A stretch of 64,000 nucleotides of DNA from Thermodesulfobacteriota bacterium (GCA_040754335.1 JBFMCV010000001.1:124001-188000); one strand, 5' to 3'; positions 54,183 to 63,344 are shown, numbered from the stretch's first letter. Made by a program: numbers and translations. The notes: generated by a model not told the origin, from the sequence alone.

Positions 54183-54494
54183 CTACTCCGCAAGTTCAGG
54201 TACGCCGTTATCTCCGTGACATATCGGACAGCTCGCAAGCCCTTCCTGCTTTGTAAACTCCCGTATTTCCTCCAGCAGCAGGACCCCGAAGCCGGAGCGG
54301 TCCTCCTGGTGTATCACCTCGAGCGGGTGACACACGAAACAGTCTTCTCTCCCCCATCCGTCGGGATGGTCCTCCTCGGTCAGTATGAGTCCTTCGACCC
54401 CGTCGAATATGTTTCCCCAATCCTGTCCCTCGTCCTCTTCGCTCACGCAGGAGGCTAGTAATAATAGTAAGATCAGCAGGACGAGCATTTTCAT
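54183..54494 (-). CDS. Small dihaem cytochrome c lipoprotein
   Basis: 103 residues: lipobox LLASC (Cys16), an acidic linker, then CFVCH near residue 52 and CPICH near 90. Sits between the decahaem surface protein and the barrel genes. Could bridge haem chains across the barrel or sit at either face; no homologue named. Confidence 0.75.
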   Translation of the reverse strand: MKMLVLLILLLLLASCVSEEDEGQDWGNIFDGVEGLILTEEDHPDGWGREDCFVCHPLEVIHQEDRSGFGVLLLEEIREFTKQEGLASCPICHGDNGVPELAE

Positions 54495-54513
54495 ATAGTG
54501 TTAGTCCTTTCGT

Positions 54514-56748
54514 TCATTCCGACTCGGGGCGGTTTATGCGCTCTGCCGGCGGGAGCGGAGGCAGATGAACCTCCGCCGCTCCGAGAGGCAACCCCGCTCC
54601 GTGGCAGTTTTTACAATCGCTTTCCGACTGTGGACCCGCCTGGTGATTTTCACCGGTCAGAGCGTTTCCTGCCGCATTTACACCCACATTGTCATGACAT
54701 GATACGCATGCATCAATCACTGGCTGGGTCGAGAAAGTGGCTAGTACCACGTTCTCTTCGCCGACTTTTTCAAATTCCCTGAAGAAGGAAGCTTGAATTC
54801 CGTTTCCTAAGACCCCTACTCCCGGACTGAGTGTGTTCGTGTTTGGAAGATGGCACGCCCTGCAATCGCTCGTGTTCCCGGGATAGAGGACTTCGCTGAA
54901 ATCGTGCAGGCTCCCCATGAAGCCGTATATAATATAAGGCTTCAGAGAGAGGTTCTCGCCCGTATGTATCTTGTGGATCATCTCCTTGAAATCAATCGAC
55001 GCCGTAGTGGGTGTCAGGCTTCCCGTCCAGTCGGGCACCGGCCTTACCTCTATGTCGTCGCTCGACGGGTTGTGGCAGAGGACGCAGTATTCGGTGTTGT
55101 TGCGGAGGTTTCCGTGGACGCGGAAGTCCTTGGAGAACACACCGTGACAGGAATTGCAGAATTCGTCCTCGGTGGAGTTGTCGACCACGACCCTCCTCGG
55201 CACCGGCACGGCATCAGTGACGGCGAAGTAGCGGACTTCGTTCCTCCCCGCCTCTTCGACTTCCTCGAACAGTATCAGGTTCTCACCGCCGACCATCCTC
55301 ACGATCCTACCCTCAATACCCACGGCATACGTTCCGGTGGCATTATCCGGGATTATTCCCTCGAACGTGTACGTGTAGTTTCCTTCCGCATCTGGCCCTT
55401 CTGCGCTTTCCGGGGACTCGCGGAGGAAATTATCTACACCGGGGGTTTCCACACCTGTCCCGCTGTAATCCTGTATGAAGTAATCCGTTGTAGGTCCCGC
55501 TATTACGAGGCTTATGGAGTCCATATCCGCGATGTCCACTACCTCGCCCGCATCCGTCTTGATGCTGAACGTGACTTCCGCGTGGTCGCCGGGACGGACC
55601 CTCGCCTGGCCTGTCTCGGCGCTCCTCACGTCGACTATGGCGAAGTTGAGTCCGGGGAGGCTCGAAGCCTTGAGCGGTACCGTGTGTGAGCCCGTGACAG
55701 AGATATCGAACTCTGTATTCGACTGCGGGATGTGACACCCCGAGCAGTTGTTGTCGTTTAGCTGCACGACGGGGTGATTCTCAGCAGTGGCGAAGTCGAC
55801 ATTGTCGTGGCACGAGCCGCAGGAAGCCCTTGTCGGGTCGTTCTTGTAGTCGACAGCCTGGGTCGCGAGGGATTCGTCGTGACACTTGGTGCAGTTCCTG
55901 TTGTCCTGCGGGAACACCACTGTCGAATAGTCGTGCACAGATCCCATGAAGCCGACTATGAAATAGGGGTTCCCCGCTTCGACGCTCGGGAGCATCTCCC
56001 CCATGTGTATCTTGTGGATCATAATATTGAAGCCGATATTGTTGCCCGAATCGGGATCTATCTGGTCGACTGTCACGCCTTCGGGAGTAATGATCTTGCT
56101 CGAATGGCAGGTTATACAGACGCCCACGTCCCTCCTGACCCCGCCGTGGAGCGCGAGCGGGTCGTGGCAGTTATTGCAGGATTCGGTCGCTACTATGTCC
56201 CTCACGGTCCTGACCTCGCCGCCGTTCGGGACGAAGTCGAATGTCGCATTCGACACCCATGTCTGACTGTCTATCGTCTTTTCGCCGTATAATGCTACCG
56301 TGTGAGTCTGTCCTCTGTTATAATCGCCGGGCAGCATCGTGGCGAATGTATAGTTGTACATGCCTCCGCCGAGGTCCTGATATTCGCCTTCGTCCTCCGA
56401 GTCTGCCTGTGTGGCGCCATTCTGATCCCTCGTAATGTAATCGATGTACTCACCGCTCTCGACTATCCGCGCGATTATAAAGCTTATCTCTACCCCGTCT
56501 CTGCTTATCGGGTTCCCGTTCTCATCGGTGAGCTTGATCATCGCGACAGGACGATTGTCGTCACCAATAAAGGCGTCGAGTATCTCTATATTCAGCTTGT
56601 TCCCGTCGAAGGGCGGCGGCGGAATTACGCCTCCTCCACCGTTGCTGCAACCACCATAGACGGATATGAGAAGGAATGGCACCAAAATAAGACGGGACAG
56701 GAAAAACAGGAAGACATTGTCGCCAGGGTCTTTTACCCAGCCAAGCAT
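54514..56748 (-). CDS. OmcA/MtrC-family decahaem outer-membrane lipoprotein
   Basis: 744 residues, a cell-surface terminal reductase for electron transfer to metals or other extracellular acceptors. Lipobox Cys34 (SVYGGC). Ten CXXCH sites in two pentahaem sets: residues 191, 211, 286, 310, 335 and 531, 555, 629, 681, 712. The two halves repeat internally: MIHKIHMGE...GFMGSVHD and MIHKIHTGE...GFMGSLHD. Between them are beta domains like those of OmcA/MtrC. GGGAGGAGGATAACT precedes the ATG. A 22-base element upstream is shared with the next cytochrome gene. Confidence 0.93.
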   Translation of the reverse strand: MLGWVKDPGDNVFLFFLSRLILVPFLLISVYGGCSNGGGGVIPPPPFDGNKLNIEILDAFIGDDNRPVAMIKLTDENGNPISRDGVEISFIIARIVESGEYIDYITRDQNGATQADSEDEGEYQDLGGGMYNYTFATMLPGDYNRGQTHTVALYGEKTIDSQTWVSNATFDFVPNGGEVRTVRDIVATESCNNCHDPLALHGGVRRDVGVCITCHSSKIITPEGVTVDQIDPDSGNNIGFNIMIHKIHMGEMLPSVEAGNPYFIVGFMGSVHDYSTVVFPQDNRNCTKCHDESLATQAVDYKNDPTRASCGSCHDNVDFATAENHPVVQLNDNNCSGCHIPQSNTEFDISVTGSHTVPLKASSLPGLNFAIVDVRSAETGQARVRPGDHAEVTFSIKTDAGEVVDIADMDSISLVIAGPTTDYFIQDYSGTGVETPGVDNFLRESPESAEGPDAEGNYTYTFEGIIPDNATGTYAVGIEGRIVRMVGGENLILFEEVEEAGRNEVRYFAVTDAVPVPRRVVVDNSTEDEFCNSCHGVFSKDFRVHGNLRNNTEYCVLCHNPSSDDIEVRPVPDWTGSLTPTTASIDFKEMIHKIHTGENLSLKPYIIYGFMGSLHDFSEVLYPGNTSDCRACHLPNTNTLSPGVGVLGNGIQASFFREFEKVGEENVVLATFSTQPVIDACVSCHDNVGVNAAGNALTGENHQAGPQSESDCKNCHGAGLPLGAAEVHLPPLPPAERINRPESE

Positions 56749-56818
56749 AGTTATCCTCCTCCCTTAAGACAAACTCGATGCTCTCGTTTTCATTCTAATA
56801 TGTGCATTAACGATGCGT

Positions 56819-56840
56819 AAAGAGTTAATTTTAATCACAA
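56819..56840 (-). promoter_or_regulatory. Shared upstream element, copy before the decahaem gene
   Basis: TTGTGATTAAAATTAACTCTTT read on the - strand, 71 bases before the decahaem start. The identical 22 bases occur before the ethylbenzene-dehydrogenase-like gene. Could be a promoter core plus operator; the AATTTTAATT centre is partly palindromic. Confidence 0.55.
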
Positions 56841-56869
56841 TAAATAACAGCGACACAAAATACCAAAGT

Positions 56870-58348
56870 CTAGGGAACCAAGAACTCCAGCGTTAACCTG
56901 GTGTTGCCGATATGATTAATTCCGTCATTATCCATCAAAGCGACCCCGAAAATATAGCTCTGAGAAGTATCGAACTGCGTGTCATCATCGTGGCCCGTCA
57001 CCAGATCCCTTATCAGCACGACACAGTAACCGTCCTGCTGAAATTTATGCTTATTTAAAATCTCGTTAAAGTCGGGACCCTGCGGATCTGTGATATTTGT
57101 GAGACTATCGATGCCTGCTTCGGAATAATCAAGGTCGGTTGCTGTTGTTACATCTGCCACGCTTCCGTCAGGCATCCGCAAGTAATAGCCGGGTACGCCC
57201 CAAAAGCCGAATACTCTCAACCTTAGATCAGCCTTATCGGTATCGCCAAGAGCATTATAAGCCCCTGCTCCGGGATGAGCGCCGACTGCAATTATTGCAT
57301 CAAGTTCGGAATCGGACAGACGTCCGAATTTTATGCTATCCAGTATAGGGCCTGCTCCGCCCTCACCGTTTGCACCATGGCATCCTGCACAATTGGTTTG
57401 GTATAAAGTATTCCCATTATCGGCATCTCGACCTTCGGCTCCAACATCGAAGAGGTGTCCGTCAAGCAAGGTAAACGCAGGGTCGAGTACTTGACCGGTC
57501 CTGGGTCCAAAGGTAATGGCTTCATCCGTACCGTCCCATATATATTGTGGTCCGCCGCGGTCGCTGCCACCAGCCCTGTTTCTAACTTCGATTCCTGTCC
57601 CGGCATCGTCTCGACGACCATCGACCGGCTCTGCAAACTGGTCGGCTGCATGACCCACCGGTTCAGAACGCGATGTTTTCCAGTGCCATATATCGGCCTT
57701 TCCGGTTTCCGGACGCATATCCATACCTTCCCCCGCCACATTATGGCAAGATGCGGCACAGCCGACCTCTTGAAATGTCCCGAACAAGCTCGATGTTCCG
57801 GGTTCTATTTCAAATGCGAACCCTATCTTGTCATCGTTTAGTTGAGAAGTCCAACCTGCCGGATCATCTGTTTTGTCAGGATCCGCAGGCCCGTTATAAA
57901 GTGCTCTTCTGCGGTCTAAATTGAATATCACGTCATTCCAACGTGCTCTGATAAAAATTTGACCGGAACCGGATGTGTATAACCCTGTTAATTTGAGCTC
58001 AGCCGGGTTCCCTCTGTTGAAATATATCGTGGCGTCGAGGGTGCCTGTCATATTTAATTGACCGTCTCCATAGAGATTACCGAAAACGACTGTAGATGTT
58101 GCGACAGAAATTTCTTCGGCTTCATTCCAAATGGGGTCGTCACAACTTACAGGTTCATCCCCCGGATCTATTAAAACTGCACTCAATACTGTAGATGTGG
58201 GTGGAGCTGGGGGCGTCGGCTGAGGAGTTATCCCTCCCCCTCCGTTACAACCGCCATAGACTGATATTAGCAGGAAGGAAAGAACGAAAAACCGGAAAAG
58301 TAAAGAACGGATAATGCCACTACGTTTGACACTCACCCTGCCGTCCAT
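56870..58348 (-). CDS. Ethylbenzene-dehydrogenase-type haem lipoprotein with cytochrome c domain
   Basis: 492 residues: lipobox near residue 34 (ISVYGGC, then NGGGG), followed by a beta-rich domain of the ethylbenzene-dehydrogenase gamma type with GCAASCHN near 200 and the DIWHWKTSRSEPVGHAAD signature near 225, and then a class I cytochrome segment with CAGCHGANGEGG near 330. The first haem motif is CX3CH rather than CX2CH. The start at 58348 is set by AAGGAGAGGGCGCT; a 31-codon longer frame has no site. Probably an outer-membrane-attached electron carrier co-regulated with the decahaem protein. Confidence 0.8.
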   Translation of the reverse strand: MDGRVSVKRSGIIRSLLFRFFVLSFLLISVYGGCNGGGGITPQPTPPAPPTSTVLSAVLIDPGDEPVSCDDPIWNEAEEISVATSTVVFGNLYGDGQLNMTGTLDATIYFNRGNPAELKLTGLYTSGSGQIFIRARWNDVIFNLDRRRALYNGPADPDKTDDPAGWTSQLNDDKIGFAFEIEPGTSSLFGTFQEVGCAASCHNVAGEGMDMRPETGKADIWHWKTSRSEPVGHAADQFAEPVDGRRDDAGTGIEVRNRAGGSDRGGPQYIWDGTDEAITFGPRTGQVLDPAFTLLDGHLFDVGAEGRDADNGNTLYQTNCAGCHGANGEGGAGPILDSIKFGRLSDSELDAIIAVGAHPGAGAYNALGDTDKADLRLRVFGFWGVPGYYLRMPDGSVADVTTATDLDYSEAGIDSLTNITDPQGPDFNEILNKHKFQQDGYCVVLIRDLVTGHDDDTQFDTSQSYIFGVALMDNDGINHIGNTRLTLEFLVP

Positions 58349-58412
58349 AGCGCCCTCTCCTTTAAGAAAAACCCTTGTCAAAATATTAAGTATCATGGAA
58401 CTGAGAGCCGTG

Positions 58413-58434
58413 AAAGAGTTAATTTTAATCACAA
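58413..58434 (-). promoter_or_regulatory. Shared upstream element, copy before the ethylbenzene-type gene
   Basis: Second exact copy of the 22-base element, 64 bases before the start of the gene. Confidence 0.55.
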
Positions 58435-58721
58435 GTGACAATAGGTTAGACTGGCATATGAAGACTCCGTGTACGCCTGTCTGTGAAGCCCGGCCGTAAC
58501 CACACTGGGCATCTGCTGATAGCCGGCCGGGAGGTAACAGGGGGTAGAAATGTGATTGAATGTTGAACCGGTTTCGTTATATAATGTGGAATAACCGAAT
58601 CTCATTTGAACGCTCTGTCCACTGTCAGATAATAAGACGGATTCACGCTGAATAACTCTCATATTCTCTTGTGATAACAGGCGGTTAAGTTTGGCATAAA
58701 AGTTGTATTGAGTAGGGTATT

Positions 58722-59117
58722 ATGACCAAGCGAGCAGAGAGGGTGAAAAGAGAAATCAAGACTATATTCCGGCCCGATGCGGAGAAACCGACGAATATAG
58801 CGAAAAGTCATTCGTCCCTGTATGTTAAGGCCTGCAAAGCATTCGGCTCCTGGAGGAACGCTCTCGAGGCGTGCGGTATAGATTACGAGAGGGCGAGGAA
58901 CAACAGGAAGTGGACTAGGGAAAGAATAGTTAGGGAAATAAAAAGGCTTGGTGCGGGGGGATGCTGCCTTAGGCCGTCGGTCCTCAGAAAAAACGGTATG
59001 ACGACACTCGTATCCGCTGCCGAGTATCATTTCGGCTCATGGAGGAGGGCAGTCGAGCACTGCGGTCTCGATTATTCCTTCGGGAGACGGAAGAAAGGGA
59101 TGAGGCTCACGGCGTGA
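58722..59117 (+). CDS. Homing-endonuclease-associated-repeat (HNR-like) protein
   Basis: 131 residues with two copies of a helical unit. The first is partial at its start and ends KACKAFGSWRNALEACGIDY; the second runs WTRERIVREIKRLG to AAEYHFGSWRRAVEHCGLDY. The FGSWRxAxExxGxDY signature is that of the homing endonuclease-associated repeat, usually a DNA-binding module beside nucleases. Here no nuclease domain is attached. Very basic (ends GRRKKGMRLTA). Possibly a DNA-binding regulator. Start ATG at 58722. Confidence 0.72.
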   Translation: MTKRAERVKREIKTIFRPDAEKPTNIAKSHSSLYVKACKAFGSWRNALEACGIDYERARNNRKWTRERIVREIKRLGAGGCCLRPSVLRKNGMTTLVSAAEYHFGSWRRAVEHCGLDYSFGRRKKGMRLTA

Positions 59118-59384
59118 GCCGTTTCGAGTTCCGACCATATCGCCTTCCTGAACATGCAAAGGCGTATATTATATCCATCCTTCGAGCTCCGTGAACGTGA
59201 GTGCTGCTCGCAGAGTCTGATGCATGCATCCGTAAGCGCTTGATCCCGTCTTATAGTTTAGTCTAAGCATATATAATAATTTCAGGGAGCGGTCACGTGA
59301 AGACAGGATCACGGACAATGCGTTTCGACCTGCGGGAGGTGATCCGCGCTGTCGCGGGGTTTAACTTACATCTTTGGAGAGTCC

Positions 59385-60020
59385 GTGGGTAAACGTCCGA
59401 GGTTCGCCCTCTGGCTTGAGTTCATCCTTATATTTGCAGGTGCGCCTGTGCTCGTACTTATCCTTAGGGACAGGTGGCTCACGGTCGGGCTTCTCTGGGC
59501 GGGAGCGGCCGGAGCATACATCTATAGCCGTCGGTTCAATGCGGACACGGTCCCGGGGGACATATCGCTCCGCGAAGGCATCAGAGATGTCATGATCAGA
59601 TTCGCGGTACTGGCTCCGTTAATAACCTCAGCTGCGTGGATTGCGATGCCGGGATCATTCCTCTCGTTCCCCCGCGAGCGCCCCGGTATATGGATTCTCG
59701 TGATGCTATTGTATCCGCTCCTCTCTGTCTGGCCTCAGGAAATGGTATACCGGGCGTTCATCTTCCGCCGCTACGCGCCCCTCTTCGGCGCCTGGGGCGG
59801 GTATATCCTCGCGTCTGCGCTCGCCTTCGGGTACATGCACATTATATTTATCAATTCCATAGCGGTAGTGGTGTCGGTCCTGGGCGGGCTGCTGTTCGCC
59901 AGGAATTATGTGCGGCACAGGTCGCTCGCCCTCGTCTCCATAGAGCACGCCCTTTACGGATGCCTGATCTTCACTGTCGGGCTCGGGAGATTCTTCTTCA
60001 CGGGATATGCCTGGGGCTGA
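59385..60020 (+). CDS. CPBP-family intramembrane protease-like protein
   Basis: 211 residues, multi-helix membrane protein with the CPBP/CAAX-type motifs: WPQEMVYRAFIFRRY near residue 118 (Q-E in place of the usual E-E, followed by xxxR), SALAFGYMHIIF near 148 and LVSIEHALYGCLIF near 187. The first glutamate of motif 1 is replaced, so catalysis may be altered. GTG start at 59385 behind GGAGAG. Stands between the HNR gene and tRNA-His. Confidence 0.75.
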   Translation: MGKRPRFALWLEFILIFAGAPVLVLILRDRWLTVGLLWAGAAGAYIYSRRFNADTVPGDISLREGIRDVMIRFAVLAPLITSAAWIAMPGSFLSFPRERPGIWILVMLLYPLLSVWPQEMVYRAFIFRRYAPLFGAWGGYILASALAFGYMHIIFINSIAVVVSVLGGLLFARNYVRHRSLALVSIEHALYGCLIFTVGLGRFFFTGYAWG

Positions 60021-60137
60021 GGGCTCCTCCCATCCGCGTAAGGATATCTGGCATGCACTACTTGCAAAGCCGCATTCTTTGTCGCATCTTATTTGTATGG
60101 TACTATTTTCCCTCCTCTCCGAACCGGAATAATCAAT

Positions 60138-60216
60138 GGTGGGTGTAGCTCAGCTTGGTTAGAGCGCTAGGTTGTGGCCCTAGAGGTCGCGGGTTCAAGT
60201 CCCGTCACTCACCCCA
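60138..60216 (+). tRNA. tRNA-His (anticodon GTG), CCA encoded
   Basis: Acceptor GTGGGTG/CACTCAC with the extra G-1 at 60138 opposite C73, which is specific to tRNA-His. Anticodon stem CTAGG/CCTAG around TTGTGGC gives anticodon GTG; the T-arm has GGTTCAAGTCC; CCA at 60214-60216. A T-run (60219-60225) follows and may terminate transcription. Confidence 0.95.
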
Positions 60217-60476
60217 TCTTTTTTTAGGGGGAATATTCCCGGCCCTCCAATCCCCGGCGAGAGCCGAACGCGGTGTACGGGGCGCATGCGCAGGGTCCGA
60301 TAGATACACTGTTATGCAGAAGTAAAAAAACGAACTTTTCCCGAAACTTCTTGGATTCCCGATTTCCAAACTTTAATAGAACACACGAAAAATACTATCA
60401 ACCGACATGAATTAAAAATTTGTATGTAATCGAGTCGATATTCAGTATACTGGTTTTTTATGCTTGAAGAGGTTAT

Positions 60477-61397
60477 ATGATCAAGGAGAAATTCGATGGT
60501 ATGAGTATTTTAAATGAGCTTGGAAAGAAATTGAATTTAGTATTGAAACATTTTGATCTTAGACTGGACCGAATTGGCGACGAAAAAATTTCAATAAATG
60601 ATTATTCATATTTTCCTAAAACAAGATCATGGTTGGAAACAGTTGGGATTTCAACCTTGCAGGAACAGTTAATCCAAGACGAACCTGCGTTTGCGGATAT
60701 ACTATTATCATTTTCACAATATTCGGAGTGCTTTGAAGCAATACCACTGTATAATAATGGGGATGATACTTGCCCTTACTGGATTAACGACTGGCTACCG
60801 GGTCTCGACGCAGTCTCTATATACGGCCTTCTAGCAACCAACAATCCTTCCGTATATTTTGAAATAGGTTCGGGTATTTCAACAATGTTTGCAAAAAGAG
60901 CTATCGAAGATCATTATCTCTCAACAAGAATAATGTCGCTTGATCCGGAGCCTAGAGCATCTATTGATGTTATATGCGACGATTTAATACGTTTACCTTG
61001 TGAGGAAGTACCTATTTCGCTTTTTGAGAATTTACCGGGTGATATGGTTTTTTTCGTAGATAGTAGCCATAGGGCGTTTCAAAATTCTGATGTAACTGTT
61101 TTTTTTACTGAGATATTGCCGTCTCTTCCTGAAGGGTGCGTCTGGGGGCTTCACGACATAGAGCTCCCATACGATTATAAAAGTGATGTGAGAGACCGTT
61201 ATTATAACGAACAGTACCTTTTGGCAGCTTACCTGTTGGGGGGCGGAGGCGACGATAATATTCACTTGCCGAATGCGTTCATTTCCAGTCGTCTCAAATT
61301 GGTCAATATTATCAGAGAAAATATATTTACTTCGAAATACTTTGATGGTGTTAAAAAACACGGTACTTGTTTTTGGATGACGAGAGAGTGTAGCTAA
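60477..61397 (+). CDS. SAM-methyltransferase-like protein, AT-rich gene
   Basis: 306 residues. A class I SAM-binding core is suggested by VYFEIGSGISTMFAKRAI near residue 130, IMSLDPEPRA near 155, MVFFVDSSHRAFQN near 195 and PEGCVWGLHDIELP near 222, as in the Methyltransf_24-like group. Substrate unknown. The DNA is clearly richer in A/T than the neighbouring native genes, and it lies just downstream of tRNA-His, so it may have been acquired. Start ATG at 60477; AAGAGG lies close upstream. Confidence 0.62.
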   Translation: MIKEKFDGMSILNELGKKLNLVLKHFDLRLDRIGDEKISINDYSYFPKTRSWLETVGISTLQEQLIQDEPAFADILLSFSQYSECFEAIPLYNNGDDTCPYWINDWLPGLDAVSIYGLLATNNPSVYFEIGSGISTMFAKRAIEDHYLSTRIMSLDPEPRASIDVICDDLIRLPCEEVPISLFENLPGDMVFFVDSSHRAFQNSDVTVFFTEILPSLPEGCVWGLHDIELPYDYKSDVRDRYYNEQYLLAAYLLGGGGDDNIHLPNAFISSRLKLVNIIRENIFTSKYFDGVKKHGTCFWMTRECS

Positions 61398-61469
61398 TCT
61401 TATTATTGTATTATACCACTCATGACAATTACTGCAGGTTGGCTTTGAGTTATCAAAATAATTGATTCG

Positions 61470-61658
61470 TCAGCTTTCCACCAACCCTAATTCGGATATT
61501 GTCATGATTCTCCTAACTTTATGTCCCCACCTGATTACTACGGCCTGCCCTGCTTGCGCCAGCCGTTCTGCTTCCTCCCGCGATACTGCATGGACCTGAT
61601 AGGTAATGTTGGTGGTCTCTTGACATTGCAATTCATACAGCTTCAATGATTGTTTCAT
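61470..61658 (-). CDS. Small 62-residue protein, unknown
   Basis: MKQSLKLYELQCQETTNITYQ then VHAVSREEAERLAQAGQAVVIRWGHKVRRI: a short beta-alpha-beta-like unit. Start at 61658 chosen because GGAGG lies upstream; a longer frame to 61712 has no site. No family recognised. Confidence 0.55.
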   Translation of the reverse strand: MKQSLKLYELQCQETTNITYQVHAVSREEAERLAQAGQAVVIRWGHKVRRIMTISELGLVES

Positions 61659-61940
61659 GATGAATCCTCCAGTGACGCTCATTATTACAACATGATGCAT
61701 CCACCATGCCACCGGATTCCGAAAATAATAATAAGTGATACAGTATAGTTACAACGCTCAATAAGTATTAATTTGAGAATTATGGGTTTTACTGTTTAAG
61801 CTGAGCCAAAAGGGATTGTATATTATTGTACAAACGAATCTGTTTACGTTGCGGCAAAGTAAAGTACTCGATATCAATCACCCGTCAGCGACTTACTATG
61901 CTCGAGCGGAAGTGGACAGTCTGAGAATACAGATCCCGAA

Positions 61941-62309
61941 TCAGTGGAGGACAGCAACCGTTTTAGGATCGGAATTAAGCTCCGGCATGTTCAGGCACCT
62001 TTTCTGGCATCTCACCTTGTCTTTGAAGGCGGAGCATTTGAGAACATCGTCATAGGTCCTGTATGTGAAAATACTCGGCCTGAGTTTCGCTTCCACTATC
62101 ATCTTCCTGAAGGGGCAGTAAAAAGTCTTCATCGCGGCCCTACGCGACAAGCTGCTGTCTTCTTTTAGAAAATAGATGGATATGGCGACGAGAACACCGA
62201 ACGCAACGAGCACGGGCAGCACAACGTATGGAATCGCAAACGAAACTAATAGTAAAACAGCCAGAATCAAACCGCCGAAAATTGAAATAACTATATTGAA
62301 CTTACCCAT
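61941..62309 (-). CDS. Small membrane protein with Cys-rich tail
   Basis: 122 residues: two transmembrane helices (IVISIFGGLILAVLLLVSFA and VVLPVLVAFGVLVAISIYFL), then a soluble tail with conserved-looking cysteines: YCPFRKMIVEAKLRP, DVLKCSAFKDKVRCQKRCL. The four or five cysteines could bind zinc or an iron-sulphur cluster. GGGGGTG precedes the ATG at 62309. Family unknown to me. Confidence 0.6.
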   Translation of the reverse strand: MGKFNIVISIFGGLILAVLLLVSFAIPYVVLPVLVAFGVLVAISIYFLKEDSSLSRRAAMKTFYCPFRKMIVEAKLRPSIFTYRTYDDVLKCSAFKDKVRCQKRCLNMPELNSDPKTVAVLH

Positions 62310-62568
62310 TATATTCACCCCCTTTCAACGTTATTTCAATGTGATTTATGGTGCATAATTTGTGCCGGATGGCGGTGACGTTATAACCCGTAAGAACTTG
62401 CTATTTTTTATCTATATATTTTGAAATGCCCTTATTGTCGGATATTCTGACACTATCCTGCTAAACCGATCGATATGGTAGTGAGGTTACTGCGGCTGGA
62501 TAGGCTGGTTATAGTAATGTCCGTATAGCGGAATATAAGTTCTTATTCTTCCGCGCCAGGAGGAATAA

Positions 62569-63048
62569 ATGTCACAAGATAAAAGGCCGGTCGCCGTCAA
62601 TGCAGCCGATGCGCCTGTAAGGTCAAAGCCCTCGAACTACCCCGAGCCGTTCGCTTCCCGGATGGCGGGCAGGGAGAAGCGCCCGCTAGGAGACCTGTTT
62701 GGCCTTGCCAACTTCGGCGTCAACCTCACGCGCCTGGCGCCGAACGCAATGTCGTCTGTCCGGCACTACCACACCAGGCAGGACGAGTTTATTTACATCC
62801 TGGAGGGGCGCCCTACCTTGCATACCGATGAAGGCCGCACTGTGCTCTCTCCCGGTATGTGCGCGGGCTTCAAGGCCGGCATTGGCAATGGACATCACCT
62901 TATCAACGAAACCGATAGGGACGTCGTGTACCTCGAAATAGGGGACAGAACTCCGGGTGACGAAGGACACTATCCCGACGACGATCTCAAGGCTGCGCTT
63001 GAGGACGGCAAGTGGCGGTTCGTCCACAAGGACGGAACGCCTTACTGA
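62569..63048 (+). CDS. Cupin-domain protein
   Basis: 159 residues. The double-stranded beta-helix metal site is visible: VRHYHTRQDEFIYILEG near residue 65 (HxH...E) and GNGHHLINETDRDVVYLEIG near 107 (second His). The N-terminal half is polar; the family includes isomerases, oxygenases and sugar-binding forms, so function cannot be set. AGGAGGAATAA precedes the ATG. Native-type base composition, unlike its upstream neighbours. Confidence 0.85.
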   Translation: MSQDKRPVAVNAADAPVRSKPSNYPEPFASRMAGREKRPLGDLFGLANFGVNLTRLAPNAMSSVRHYHTRQDEFIYILEGRPTLHTDEGRTVLSPGMCAGFKAGIGNGHHLINETDRDVVYLEIGDRTPGDEGHYPDDDLKAALEDGKWRFVHKDGTPY

Positions 63049-63344
63049 TTGTCTTAACTCAAGGCCTGATCGTTCTCAAAGCTTAATCAACCCGCACCTA
63101 CTATTATGTCGGAAACGACATGGCAAGGCGTACAATCGAATCAGGCCGTGTTAATTGATTTTGAGCCGGTTTCTTCGGAAGCGGCTTGCTCCCCGCATGT
63201 CTTGTTAGCTTCCTCGCTAAATTACTATCGAAATTCAATTCAATTGACATTAGAATTATGCGTGCTATTAGCCACTTGTGCGCAGCATATCTTTACTATT
63301 CCAAATTTCCGGTTCTCACCCGGTTTAAGAAAAAGGAGTGGAAG

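Noticed and set aside
54850-55689. 279-codon + strand frame inside the decahaem gene
   Set aside because: Shadow; the - strand carries the ordered CXXCH motifs of an OmcA/MtrC protein.
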